Assembly (NCBI GenBank): GCA_013286495.1 | Contig: JABDFQ010000013.1 | Span: 1 to 43,924, forward strand | Length of the DNA stretch: 43,924 bases | Direction: 5' to 3' | From: Gammaproteobacteria bacterium | GTDB lineage: Bacteria > Pseudomonadota > Gammaproteobacteria > DSM-16500 | Part shown: positions 6,675 to 15,026 of the stretch, piece by piece | How the letters are laid out: the number at the start of each line of letters is the position of its first letter | How positions within the stretch are numbered: the first letter of the stretch is position 1 | The notes under the pieces: generated by a model | Told to the model about the DNA's origin: nothing | The model's input: only the letters and a program-made list of their open reading frames with translations | Database searches by the model: none | Made by a program: the position numbers and the translations under genes

Positions 6675-7994
6675 ATGAAACGTACATTATTGGCTCAACT
6701 TAAAAATTGGCAGGTAAAATCAACTCACTTGCCATTACTATTGCGTGGCGCAAGACAAGTAGGAAAAACGTATCTTGTTGAGCACTTTGGCAAGAGCTGT
6801 TTTGAAAAAATGATTTCTATTAATTTTGAATTATCACCGGAATACATTGCTTGCTTTGATACACTTAAACCAAAAGAAATTATCAATAAAATTGAAATTA
6901 TTAGTAAACAACGAATTGTTCCCGGCACGACATTATTATTTCTGGATGAAATTCAGATTTGTCCAAATGCAATTGTTGCATTGCGTTATTTTAAGGAAAA
7001 ATTACCTGAACTTCATATTATTGGAGCAGGTTCACTGCTGGAATTTGCTTTGAGCAAACAGGGCATGAGTATGCCAGTTGGACGCGTGCAATATATTTAT
7101 ATGAAGCCGCTTTCATTTGTTGAATATTTGCAAGCTACTAGTAATGAACATTTGCTGGAATTTATTACGCAAATAACACCTGAGACTGATACGCCAGATG
7201 TTATTCATGAATTAGCACTAAAACTTGTGCGTGAATACATGATTTTAGGTGGTATGCCAATGGTGGTGAATAATTACATCAGAACAGAATCTCTTGCAGA
7301 ATGTCAGGATTTTCAAACTTTATTGTTGAGAACTTATAGCGATGATTTCGCAAAATACTCAAGTAGCTTGCGCCATAAATATTTGCAACAGGTATATAAT
7401 CAGACTCCGGGTTTGGTAGGACAGCAAATTAAATATGTCAATTTCTCACCCGATATGGATTCACGTTATCTCAAAGATGCGATTGTGGATTTAAAGAAAG
7501 CGGGTGTTATTTTTCCGATATATTCAACCGCAGCTTCTGGCCTGCCTTTGTTAACTCATCTGAATGAAAAAAAATTTAAATTGTTATTTTTAGATGTTGG
7601 TCTGATGAAGCGAGCAGCTAAACTCGATATTGATATGCTTTTTACAAAAGATTTAATGTTGCTGGACAAAGGTGCGATTGCAGAACAATTTGTTGGCCAG
7701 GAATTATTGGCATATCAGGATCCCTTTGATGAGCCGCAATTATATTATTGGTCGCGTGAAGATAAAGGTAGTACAGCAGAAGTGGATTATATCCTTAATT
7801 TCGGCTCGATTATCACTCCTATTGAAGTTAAAGCTGGAAAAACTGGTACGCTTAAATCATTACATCTATTAATGAAGGAAAAACAGCTTCCGATTGGTGT
7901 GCGGATATCTACGCAGAAATTGCAAAAACATGATGGAATATTATCAATACCTTTTTATTTGATCAGTCAATTAAATCGTTTATTAGCGGCATGA
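6675..7994 (+). CDS. AAA-family ATPase with DUF4143 domain
   Basis: The protein has 439 residues from the ATG at 6675. The N-terminal AAA_14 domain has Walker A GARQVGKT (residues 25-32) and Walker B LLFLDEIQ (87-94), followed by sensor-1-like LHIIGAGSLLEFAL. The C-terminal half is a DUF4143 region, including the PD-(D/E)XK-like strand EVDYILNFGSIITPIEVKAG. Proteins of this build are common in bacterial accessory DNA, often beside toxin-antitoxin genes; their biochemical job is not settled. No signal peptide or membrane segment is present. The promoter module matches that of the phd/PIN pair 4.6 kb upstream, suggesting one repressor may control both. Confidence 0.85.
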   Translation: MKRTLLAQLKNWQVKSTHLPLLLRGARQVGKTYLVEHFGKSCFEKMISINFELSPEYIACFDTLKPKEIINKIEIISKQRIVPGTTLLFLDEIQICPNAIVALRYFKEKLPELHIIGAGSLLEFALSKQGMSMPVGRVQYIYMKPLSFVEYLQATSNEHLLEFITQITPETDTPDVIHELALKLVREYMILGGMPMVVNNYIRTESLAECQDFQTLLLRTYSDDFAKYSSSLRHKYLQQVYNQTPGLVGQQIKYVNFSPDMDSRYLKDAIVDLKKAGVIFPIYSTAASGLPLLTHLNEKKFKLLFLDVGLMKRAAKLDIDMLFTKDLMLLDKGAIAEQFVGQELLAYQDPFDEPQLYYWSREDKGSTAEVDYILNFGSIITPIEVKAGKTGTLKSLHLLMKEKQLPIGVRISTQKLQKHDGILSIPFYLISQLNRLLAA

Positions 7995-8082
7995 AATACT
8001 TCTTGTCAAAAAATATCAATCCTTTACCCAATTTTCTTATTGTGCTATATACATCCGCACAATTTATTAATGGAGAGTGAAG

Positions 8083-8487
8083 ATGAAAAAATTAAATGTT
8101 CTTATTTCTTTTGTAGTGTTTCTGACCGGAATTTCTACCACTTTTGCATCGATAAAAATCGCTCCGTCATCACAGCAATCAATCAAGCAATCTTATAAAA
8201 CACATAAGCAGACTGGTATCGACTATGTTGGCAATATAGTAGCTGCACAATTTCAACCCTATACCAGCCAGCAAATCATGATTATCACAGCTGGTGATAA
8301 TAAAGATAATGAAAGTGGCATAGAGGGAGTTTCGATAATATTCGATGAAAATGATTATGCGCTTGGTTTGACTCTTGCAGGCTCAGTCGGCAAGAAAGTG
8401 GCAATGACGTTCGATGAGACAGGTTCTGATATCACTTATCTGACGATTATCACTGATGAATACTGGAATGGTTCGAAGAAGAGATAA
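8083..8487 (+). CDS. small exported protein of unknown function
   Basis: This 134-residue protein starts at the ATG 8083 behind a good GGAG; the in-frame GTG at 8077 is less likely. It has a classical Sec signal peptide (MKKLNVLISFVVFLTGISTTFA, cleavage near residue 22). The mature part is short, beta-rich and without cysteines (for example QQIMIITAGDNKDNESG and YALGLTLAGSVGKKVAMTF). I do not recognise a family. It has its own gap upstream and is followed by a hairpin at 8517-8542 that separates it from the convergent hydrolase gene. A periplasmic location is inferred from the signal peptide. Confidence 0.65.
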   Translation: MKKLNVLISFVVFLTGISTTFASIKIAPSSQQSIKQSYKTHKQTGIDYVGNIVAAQFQPYTSQQIMIITAGDNKDNESGIEGVSIIFDENDYALGLTLAGSVGKKVAMTFDETGSDITYLTIITDEYWNGSKKR

Positions 8488-8516
8488 TTGATTGCGGTGG
8501 TTGGGCTGAGGTATTT

Positions 8517-8542
8517 GTAGGTTGGGTTGAGGCCCAACCTAC
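8517..8542. repeat. intergenic inverted repeat (possible bidirectional terminator)
   Basis: GTAGGTTGGG (8517-8526) and CCCAACCTAC (8533-8542) form a perfect 10-bp stem with a six-base loop, between two convergent genes. A degenerate half copy (GGTTGGGCTGAGG) lies just before, at about 8499-8511. No T-run follows, so it may be a dispersed repeat that also serves as a transcription barrier. Confidence 0.6.
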
Positions 8543-8559
8543 GACTAACTTACCTTGAA

Positions 8560-9588
8560 TTATCCCAACGGAACAAACTTATCAGACACATCACCTGATA
8601 ATTCCGGACGCGCAACAATATCCAGCATCATGGCGGGTGAACCAGCAGATAAATTGAATTTATTCAAATCTACTTTCACCATATTGGGACTTGTCGTGGA
8701 AGTGTAATAATAAACACGATGTGTGATATCACCCACTACATTCCAGAGTGTTTCGCTCATTATTGTTCTTTCAGCAGATGCAACACCAAATGGTTGGGCA
8801 ACATTGCGCATGATGGCGAGAACTGAATAAACTTCTTCATCCAGTGATTTTGATGTTGGCAAATGTTGATTGTAATAAGTTGCACGCACAAATCTGTCGA
8901 TTGGCAGAGTAGTGCCTGGTAATGGTTTGTCACCACCCAATCCAGCGTAATTTTTCAGATTCGCTAATTGTTTTTCATAAACAGGTGAGTTGGTTAATGT
9001 TGCATTACCGTGCGTGACATGAATATGCGGTGTGCCATCAATATATTCGATCACTGCGGAATAACCTTCTGCATCTTCAATCGCAAGATGCAAATTTACC
9101 TTGCGGAACTTCCCATTCAATGGAAATAAACCTGCTTCAAGTTCATAACCTGGTTGCCTTGCAGCCATCACTGCTTCTTTTACGCTTGCAAATTGATCGA
9201 GATAATATTGCGCCCACATGCCAACTGACATTCCGGGAAGATTTGCATGACGTGTGCCGTAATCTGATTCTTCAAGTGACAGTAAATGCACCGCCAATCC
9301 ACGTTCATTAATGCCTTCAGCTGACAGGATTAAAAATGCTGTGACTACCATGCTACCGTATTTGGATGTCCAGTGAAGTGAATTACCTTGTAATGATAAT
9401 CCTGTGCGTTGCATGCCACGCGGATAAACACGAATTTGCTGCTGCATTTCTGCTGGCCAATCCATGTTGCGTCCCACCATGAAAGCTTGTGTTTCAGTAT
9501 GAAATACTCTTGAACAGGCGAGCGCTTGTGTGCTGAGTGCAAAACTTGCCAAGCAGCAAATAAGTTTTATGACAGAGGATTTTTTCAT
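8560..9588 (-). CDS. secreted choloylglycine-hydrolase-family amidase (Ntn hydrolase)
   Basis: The protein has 342 residues from the ATG at 9588, which has AAGGA seven bases upstream; the frame from 9642 has no such site. The signal peptide ends at residue 24 (STQALA), so cleavage would expose Cys25 as the new N-terminal residue, and in this family that Cys is the autocatalytic nucleophile. Downstream GRNMDW supplies the conserved Arg/Asp pair, and LTNSPVYEKQL the substrate-site Asn region. Family members are penicillin V acylases, bile-salt hydrolases and N-acyl-homoserine-lactone acylases; the substrate here is not deducible. It is a single gene convergent with the small exported protein and should act in the periplasm or outside the cell. 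Confidence 0.85.
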   Translation of the reverse strand: MKKSSVIKLICCLASFALSTQALACSRVFHTETQAFMVGRNMDWPAEMQQQIRVYPRGMQRTGLSLQGNSLHWTSKYGSMVVTAFLILSAEGINERGLAVHLLSLEESDYGTRHANLPGMSVGMWAQYYLDQFASVKEAVMAARQPGYELEAGLFPLNGKFRKVNLHLAIEDAEGYSAVIEYIDGTPHIHVTHGNATLTNSPVYEKQLANLKNYAGLGGDKPLPGTTLPIDRFVRATYYNQHLPTSKSLDEEVYSVLAIMRNVAQPFGVASAERTIMSETLWNVVGDITHRVYYYTSTTSPNMVKVDLNKFNLSAGSPAMMLDIVARPELSGDVSDKFVPLG

Positions 9589-9741
9589 GCGTGATTCCTT
9601 GAGGTTGAAGTTCGATAAATATGATATCGACTTGCCAATCAAATCACTAGCTAGAGTTTTTAATGCGGATTATTGATGCTCTGTTATTTAAATTAAAGTT
9701 TCACAAGTTTATTTTTATATTCTCCCATCCGCCTGTCGGCA

Positions 9742-9767
9742 CCTTCCCCCAGAGGGGAAGGATTTTT
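9742..9767 (+). terminator. CCTTCCCC hairpin with T-run
   Basis: CCTTCCCC (9742-9749), loop CAGA, GGGGAAGG (9754-9761), then ATTTTT form a rho-independent-like structure on the plus strand just beyond the 3-prime end of minus-strand rsfS. No plus-strand gene precedes it, so it may be a dispersed repeat. Its core resembles the palindrome inside rmuC at 27704-27742. Confidence 0.45.
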
Positions 9768-9780
9768 CTGTCACTTCAGT

Positions 9781-10128
9781 TTATGATTTTTGTTCACGCA
9801 TTTCTTTCACGGGTTCCCACAAATCTTCGAGACTGTAAAAAGATCTTGCTGATTCCACCATCACATGGACTACGACATCGCCAAGATCGACTAATACCCA
9901 TTCGCTATCCTTATCACCTTCCATGCGAGCTTTTGCAACATGTGCTTCCTTGGCTTTTACCATCACTGTTTCAGCCAATGCTTTTACCTGACGAGTTGAG
10001 CGTCCGGTGCAGATGATCATGTAATCTGTAATGGTAGTTAAGGAACGTACGTCCATGGCGACAATATCAATGCCTTTCATGTCATCCAGTATTTTTACAG
10101 CTAAATCGCGTAAATCTTCAGGTTTCAT
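9781..10128 (-). CDS. rsfS: RsfS, ribosomal silencing factor
   Basis: RsfS (RsfA/YbeB, Iojap family) binds ribosomal protein uL14 on the 50S subunit and blocks subunit joining in stationary phase or starvation. The 115-residue protein has the family signatures: ITDYMIICTGRSTRQVKALA, then EGDKDSEWVLVDLGDVVVHV and a closing YSLEDLW. No residue appears lost. It is the last gene of the lnt-leuS-lptE-holA-nadD-rsfS run, but is separated from nadD by 232 bp holding a long hairpin, which could uncouple its expression from the upstream genes. Confidence 0.95.
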   Translation of the reverse strand: MKPEDLRDLAVKILDDMKGIDIVAMDVRSLTTITDYMIICTGRSTRQVKALAETVMVKAKEAHVAKARMEGDKDSEWVLVDLGDVVVHVMVESARSFYSLEDLWEPVKEMREQKS

Positions 10129-10195
10129 ATTTTTATCTCAATCTCATAATTATTTTTCATCATTAATCATTAATTTTTTTAAAACTCAAAATAGC

Positions 10196-10346
10196 TTGTT
10201 GGCAATATAAAAATAGTGGTGAGTTCTGCTTGTCAGTCGTAGACTTGTTTTGCAAATAAAGCGCAGGAGGCCGGAGGCCGACGAGCCATTGCAAAACAAG
10301 TCTACGACTGACAAGCAGGGCTCGCCAACATTGTAATTGCCAACAA
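10196..10346. repeat. long nested hairpin element A in the nadD-rsfS gap
   Basis: Perfect 30-bp arms lie at 10226-10255 and 10289-10318. With G-T pairs tolerated the stem grows to 38 bp (10218-10255 and 10289-10326). An outer 11-bp pair, TTGTTGGCAAT at 10196-10206 and ATTGCCAACAA at 10336-10346, closes the structure. The 33-base loop is GC-rich (GCGCAGGAGGCCGGAGGCCG and onward), unlike its AT-rich surroundings. It fills the 10129-10360 gap, where I see no gene. It could act as an attenuator or RNase site inside the operon. Confidence 0.85.
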
Positions 10347-10360
10347 TCCGATTAAATAAA

Positions 10361-11020
10361 TCAAACACCATATATCCCATCCTGCCGGATATACTCATAA
10401 ACATTGTCGGGCAATAAATACCTTGGATTTCTTCCCATTGCAATCTGTTTTCGTATATCAGTTGCAGAGATTTCGAGCGCAGTAATTGGGCGCAGTAAAA
10501 TTCCGCCTACAAGGTTTTCATGAATAAAGGAAATTTCCTTTTGCTGATGTTGTTTCACAATTTCTGCAATTCTTCCCTGCAACGGTAATTGATAATGCGG
10601 ACGATGGGCGATGATCAAGTGTGCATGCGAAAGTATTTCCTGATAACGATGCCAGCTGGTAAAACCAAGAAAAGCATCGATGCCCAGCAATAAACAAAAC
10701 GGAATATCCGGCATTTCTGCGCGCATTTCCAGCAAGGTATCAATTGTGTAAGTTGCACCACCGCGACGTATTTCACGATCATCTGCAAATAATGCTGGTT
10801 CATGTTCGACAGCAAGTCGCACCATTTGCATACGTTGTGCGGGACTCGCAACCGGTGCTTTGCGATAGATGGGTTCATTGGTTGGCATAATGTGAACATT
10901 GGCGAGATCAAGCGCCTGATATAATTCGATTGCCATGCGCAAATGACCAAGATGGATGGGATCAAACGTTCCGCCTAAAATGCCAATGGCCTTGTGTGTC
11001 TGATAGGTATGCATGCTCAT
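10361..11020 (-). CDS. nadD: NadD, nicotinate-nucleotide adenylyltransferase
   Basis: NadD transfers AMP from ATP to nicotinate mononucleotide, giving deamido-NAD in the final common part of NAD synthesis in the cytoplasm. The 219-residue protein has the nucleotidyltransferase signature GGTFDPIHLGH (residues 16-26, the (H/T)xGH ATP site) and ISATDIRKQI near residue 183, the second ATP-binding motif. The ATG at 11020 is one base after the holA stop; an ATG two codons later (11014) is an equally possible start. It is part of the lnt-to-rsfS run. Confidence 0.95.
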   Translation of the reverse strand: MSMHTYQTHKAIGILGGTFDPIHLGHLRMAIELYQALDLANVHIMPTNEPIYRKAPVASPAQRMQMVRLAVEHEPALFADDREIRRGGATYTIDTLLEMRAEMPDIPFCLLLGIDAFLGFTSWHRYQEILSHAHLIIAHRPHYQLPLQGRIAEIVKQHQQKEISFIHENLVGGILLRPITALEISATDIRKQIAMGRNPRYLLPDNVYEYIRQDGIYGV

Positions 11021-11021
11021 A

Positions 11022-12014
11022 TTATAACATTCGCAGACAAAACAATTGCATGCTTTCCCAGTGATTCCCGGGCTTTGCTCCCTTGATTATCTGATCAATA
11101 TCAGCAGCATGCGATAAATAACGCAGGCAATCAGCAACATTATATTTTCGCAAAAATTGGCGTATGCCAGATTGTCGTTTTGCAAATACACGTTCTTTTT
11201 GCAGGATATCATCCAGTCGTTCACCGCGTTGCATTTTTTCCGCATACACTGCGAGTGAACGTAATTCACGCGTAATGGCCCATAATATTAATACAGGTTC
11301 AATACCTTCTTCGCGCAAATGTTCCAGTATGTGTAATGAGCGCGATTTATCACCAGCCATCAGGCTGTCAGTAAAATCAAAAATGGTAAAATGACTTTCA
11401 TCGGATAATATGTTTTGTATCATGGCAACATCAACGGGTTGCTGAATTTTTAATAAATATAATTTTTCAATTGCCTGTGCGGCTGCAATCAGATTTCCTT
11501 CGACATAATCCGCGAGTAATCTTGCTGCATTCGCTTCCATTTGCAATTTATATTTGCGTGCGCGCGCTAAAATCCATTGTGGTAATTGTTCGCGCGCGAT
11601 TGGCCAGACAGTGACAATGACACCAGATGCTTCAAATGATTTTACCCACGCAGCTTTAAGAAGTTTGGCATCCAGTTTCGGACAATCCATTACGACAAGT
11701 GTATCCAGTGAAGGATGATTGGCATATTCCTGTAATATTTTTGCGAGTGATTTTGCTGGAGCGTGTTCACGAAAATCCATCTCCAGTAAACGTTTTTCCG
11801 CTAGCAACGAACCAGCATGGAGGAGGGAATATAATTGCTCTTCACCTGCACTGGCTGCAAAGGGGGTGCGTTCGGAAAACCCTGCTTTTTTAGCTGTTTT
11901 GCGTATTAGCTGGATAGCATCCTGTTTTAATATTATCTCATCACCAGCGATCAGATAAAGCGGCGCCAGATGTTTGACAAGATGCGTTTCAAGTTGCGGA
12001 TAATTCAGTTTCAT
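11022..12014 (-). CDS. holA: HolA, DNA polymerase III subunit delta
   Basis: HolA is the delta subunit of the clamp loader; it opens the beta sliding clamp during replication. The 330-residue length is close to the usual 340. Family landmarks are the N-terminal LAPLYLIAGDEIILKQDAI, RLLEMDFREHAP, LDTLVVMDCPKLDAK, and the C-terminal helical domain with EPVLILWAITRELRSLA. The 5-prime end overlaps lptE by 26 bp, so translation is probably coupled. Delta lacks a functional ATPase site, and none is visible here, as expected. Confidence 0.93.
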   Translation of the reverse strand: MKLNYPQLETHLVKHLAPLYLIAGDEIILKQDAIQLIRKTAKKAGFSERTPFAASAGEEQLYSLLHAGSLLAEKRLLEMDFREHAPAKSLAKILQEYANHPSLDTLVVMDCPKLDAKLLKAAWVKSFEASGVIVTVWPIAREQLPQWILARARKYKLQMEANAARLLADYVEGNLIAAAQAIEKLYLLKIQQPVDVAMIQNILSDESHFTIFDFTDSLMAGDKSRSLHILEHLREEGIEPVLILWAITRELRSLAVYAEKMQRGERLDDILQKERVFAKRQSGIRQFLRKYNVADCLRYLSHAADIDQIIKGAKPGNHWESMQLFCLRML

Positions 12015-12525
12015 GAAAAGCCTGATTGATCATGTGTGTTGCATAATTGGAAGCAAGACGATTCACCATGTTGTAGGCAATCGTGCGTCGAATTTGCTGA
12101 TAAAATAAATTTGCTTCATTGCTGCTGCCAAGAATCTGATTGGATTGAATCGTAATGGCGCGTGCTTCTGTCAGTGTTTGTGATGGAATAATAGTGGCAC
12201 CTTTCGCCGTGGTAACAGAATAGGTGACCGTCACGCGTAAATTATATTGTCGTGTTTGTTGCGTACCACTCACACTCAGTAATTCCTGTGTTGGTTCATC
12301 CTGGGAAATAACCAGAATAGTGGATGCTTCCTGTGAAGAATTAACAAAATGAACATGCGATTGTTTCAGATATTCCTTGAGACTGCGTGCCAGTTGTCCG
12401 TATGGATCAGGTGCTTGTAAATAAATACGGTGCAATGGCGGCGCAAGATTTTTTTCCTGCTGTAAATGAAAACCGCAAGCAGTGAGTAATAAACTGCAAC
12501 ACACAAGAAAAAATAAACGCATCAT
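11989..12525 (-). CDS. lptE: LptE, LPS-assembly lipoprotein
   Basis: LptE is the outer-membrane lipoprotein that plugs the LptD barrel and helps insert lipopolysaccharide into the outer leaflet. This 178-residue protein has a lipoprotein signal with lipobox LLLTACGFHL (lipidated Cys17), the classic LptE start, followed by ppLHRIYLQAPDPYGQLARSL and beta-strands with TRQYNLRVTVTYSV. Its ATG overlaps the leuS stop as ATGA, and it overlaps holA downstream. The order leuS-lptE-holA is the standard gammaproteobacterial one and confirms the call despite low family conservation. Confidence 0.92.
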   Translation of the reverse strand: MMRLFFLVCCSLLLTACGFHLQQEKNLAPPLHRIYLQAPDPYGQLARSLKEYLKQSHVHFVNSSQEASTILVISQDEPTQELLSVSGTQQTRQYNLRVTVTYSVTTAKGATIIPSQTLTEARAITIQSNQILGSSNEANLFYQQIRRTIAYNMVNRLASNYATHMINQAFHETELSAT

Positions 12526-15014
12526 TCCCCCGTTACCACATTCACTAATTTACCAGGAACGGTAATAATTTTTTTAATCGACTTGCCATCAAGTGCGATT
12601 TTTACTTTCGCATCTTCCGTGACGGTTTTTTCTACCACATCTTTAGCTGCACCATGTGGAATGCGTACGCGTGAACGCAATTTGCCATTCACTTGCACGA
12701 CCATTTCAATCGTATCCATTTTAAAATTTACTGGACTTGATTTTGGCCAGCTTGTGTTTAGCACAATGCCGGCATATCCCATATCTTGCCAAAGCTGATG
12801 CGTGATATGTGGTGTAATTGGAGCAAGCAAGCGTAATAAAATTCCCATGGCCTTATAAATAATAATTTCGCGAATATCAGTGGAAGAGTCAGAAGCTTCT
12901 GGAATTTTGCCAACCAGATTGAGGATTTTCATGCAGCCAGACACAACCGTATTATATTGCTGACGTTCATAATCGAATTTGGCTTGTTCGAGTATTTCAT
13001 AAATTTGTCGAAGGATATCGGTTTGCGCAGCATCTGTTTCTTCCCAGTTTGCCATGTTGCGCAAATTGGTTTTTGGCAGACGATTATACTTGCGCATGAT
13101 TTCCTTTGATTCATAGGCAAATGTCCAGAGACGTTTTAAAAAGCGATGCGCACCTTCCACACCGCTATCTGACCATTCCAGATTTTGCTCCGGTGGCGCT
13201 GCAAACATCATGAATAGCCGTACCGTATCTGCACCATATTGTTCAACGAGTGGTTGGGGATCAACGATATTACCCTTGGACTTTGACATCTTGGCGCCCT
13301 GGTTTAATACCATGCCTTGCGAGAGTAAACGCAGGAAAGGCTCATCACTATTCAGCATGCCTTCATCGCGCATGAGTTTGTGAAAGAAACGCGCATATAA
13401 CAAATGCAAAATCGCATGTTCAATGCCACCAACATATTGATCGACTGATAACCAGTAATTTGCGCGACCATCGAGCATACTCTTGTTTTGTTTCTTGCAG
13501 GCAAAGCGTGCGTAATACCAGGAAGATTCCATGAAGGTATCAAACGTATCGGTTTCACGTACCGCAGGTTCCTTGCAGTTGGGACAGGTGGTTTGATAAA
13601 AAGAAGGCATCGATTTTAATGGTGAGGAAATCCCACTGAATTGCACATCTTCTGGTAATACCACGGGCAAATCTTTTTCTGGTACAGGGACGGCACCGCA
13701 ACGATCACAATTAATGATGGGAATAGGTGCACCCCAGTAACGCTGTCGCGATACACCCCAGTCACGCAAACGATAATTGGTTTTGCGCTCACCCAGATTT
13801 AATGCTTCCAGATGAACAGCAATCGCATTGAAAGCTTGTTCAGAAGTCAAACCGGTGAATTCAGCAGAATCAATGAGCACACCTTTCGCGGTAAAAGCAC
13901 CTTGGGAGTAATCCCAGATCGTGCCATCAGCAGGTGTGATAACAGGATGAATCGGTATGGAATATTTCGTTGCGAATTCAAAATCGCGTTCATCATGTGC
14001 AGGAACTGCCATGAGTGCGCCAGAACCATATTCCATCAGAACGAAATTGGCTACCCATACAGGAATATCGTGATGTGTTAATGGATGCTGCGCTGTAATA
14101 CCCAAAGGCATACCGCGTTTTTCCATGGTGGCAATGTCTGCTTCTGCCATTTTGATATTTCTGCATTCAGCAATAAATTGCTGCAACTCTGGGTTGTTTT
14201 CCGCAAGCTGTTTGACGAGTGGATGTTGCGGAGCAAGCGCAACATAAGTCGCGCCATAAAGCGTATCAGGACGTGTGGTAAAAATGCGGATGGGTTCATG
14301 TCCCTTGATGGCAAAGGCGATGTCTACGCCTTCTGAACGTCCGATCCAGTTGCGCTGCATGGTTTTGACTTGCTGTGGCCAATGTTCCAGCTTGTCGAGA
14401 TCCTGCAATAATTCTTCTGCATAAGCGGTGATTTTTAAAAACCACTGCGGAATTTCACGACGTTCCACAAGCGCACCAGAGCGCCAGCCACGACCATTGA
14501 CGACTTGTTCATTGGCAAGCACTGTCTGATCAACCGGGTCCCAGTTGACTTCCGCATTTTTTTTATAGACCAGACCTTTTTTCAGCAAGCGCAGAAAAAA
14601 CCATTGTTCCCAGCGGTAATAATCAGGATCGCAAGTAACGATTTCACGGCTCCAGTCATAGGCAAAACCAATGCGCATCATCTGATTGCGAATGTGCTCT
14701 ATATTGTTGCGTGTCCAGGTGGCAGGCGGAATCCCATGTTTAATCGCGGCATTTTCTGCTGGCAAACCAAACGCATCCCAACCCATGGGTTGTAAAACAT
14801 TCTTGCCCAGCATTAATTGATAACGTGCGATCACATCGCCAATGGTGTAATTGCGTACATGTCCCATATGCATGCTGCCGCTAGGATAGGGAAACATGCA
14901 AAGCGAATAGAATTTTTCCCGATTGATATCTTCGACGACCTGAAAACAGTTTTTGTCATGCCAGTATTGTTGTGCATGCTTTTCAATTTCTTGCGGATTA
15001 TATGATTGTTCCAT
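12522..15014 (-). CDS. leuS: LeuS, leucyl-tRNA synthetase
   Basis: LeuS charges tRNA-Leu in the cytoplasm. The 830-residue protein shows the class I HIGH motif as HMGH (residues 49-52), a zinc-binding-like segment with CDRCGAVP and CPNC, the editing domain (TRPDTLYGATYVALAP), the tryptophan-rich WQ/WSDSGVEGAHRFLKRLW anticodon-domain entry, and KMSKS at residues 575-579. Length is slightly below the usual 860. It starts 12 bp after the lnt stop and overlaps lptE by four bases, so it belongs to one operon with them. Confidence 0.98.
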   Translation of the reverse strand: MEQSYNPQEIEKHAQQYWHDKNCFQVVEDINREKFYSLCMFPYPSGSMHMGHVRNYTIGDVIARYQLMLGKNVLQPMGWDAFGLPAENAAIKHGIPPATWTRNNIEHIRNQMMRIGFAYDWSREIVTCDPDYYRWEQWFFLRLLKKGLVYKKNAEVNWDPVDQTVLANEQVVNGRGWRSGALVERREIPQWFLKITAYAEELLQDLDKLEHWPQQVKTMQRNWIGRSEGVDIAFAIKGHEPIRIFTTRPDTLYGATYVALAPQHPLVKQLAENNPELQQFIAECRNIKMAEADIATMEKRGMPLGITAQHPLTHHDIPVWVANFVLMEYGSGALMAVPAHDERDFEFATKYSIPIHPVITPADGTIWDYSQGAFTAKGVLIDSAEFTGLTSEQAFNAIAVHLEALNLGERKTNYRLRDWGVSRQRYWGAPIPIINCDRCGAVPVPEKDLPVVLPEDVQFSGISSPLKSMPSFYQTTCPNCKEPAVRETDTFDTFMESSWYYARFACKKQNKSMLDGRANYWLSVDQYVGGIEHAILHLLYARFFHKLMRDEGMLNSDEPFLRLLSQGMVLNQGAKMSKSKGNIVDPQPLVEQYGADTVRLFMMFAAPPEQNLEWSDSGVEGAHRFLKRLWTFAYESKEIMRKYNRLPKTNLRNMANWEETDAAQTDILRQIYEILEQAKFDYERQQYNTVVSGCMKILNLVGKIPEASDSSTDIREIIIYKAMGILLRLLAPITPHITHQLWQDMGYAGIVLNTSWPKSSPVNFKMDTIEMVVQVNGKLRSRVRIPHGAAKDVVEKTVTEDAKVKIALDGKSIKKIITVPGKLVNVVTGE

Positions 15015-15026
15015 TGTTGGCTCGTT

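Noticed and set aside
9663-10016. Plus-strand 117-codon frame over rsfS
   Set aside because: Antisense shadow of rsfS with a start in the CCTTCCCC hairpin region; no ribosome-binding site or family signature.
10186-10443. Minus-strand 85-codon frame through hairpin A
   Set aside because: It runs through the palindrome and overlaps the nadD end in another frame; composition is that of the repeat, not of a gene.
14505-14795. Plus-strand 96-codon frame antisense to leuS
   Set aside because: Complementary to conserved leuS coding sequence, without its own signals.
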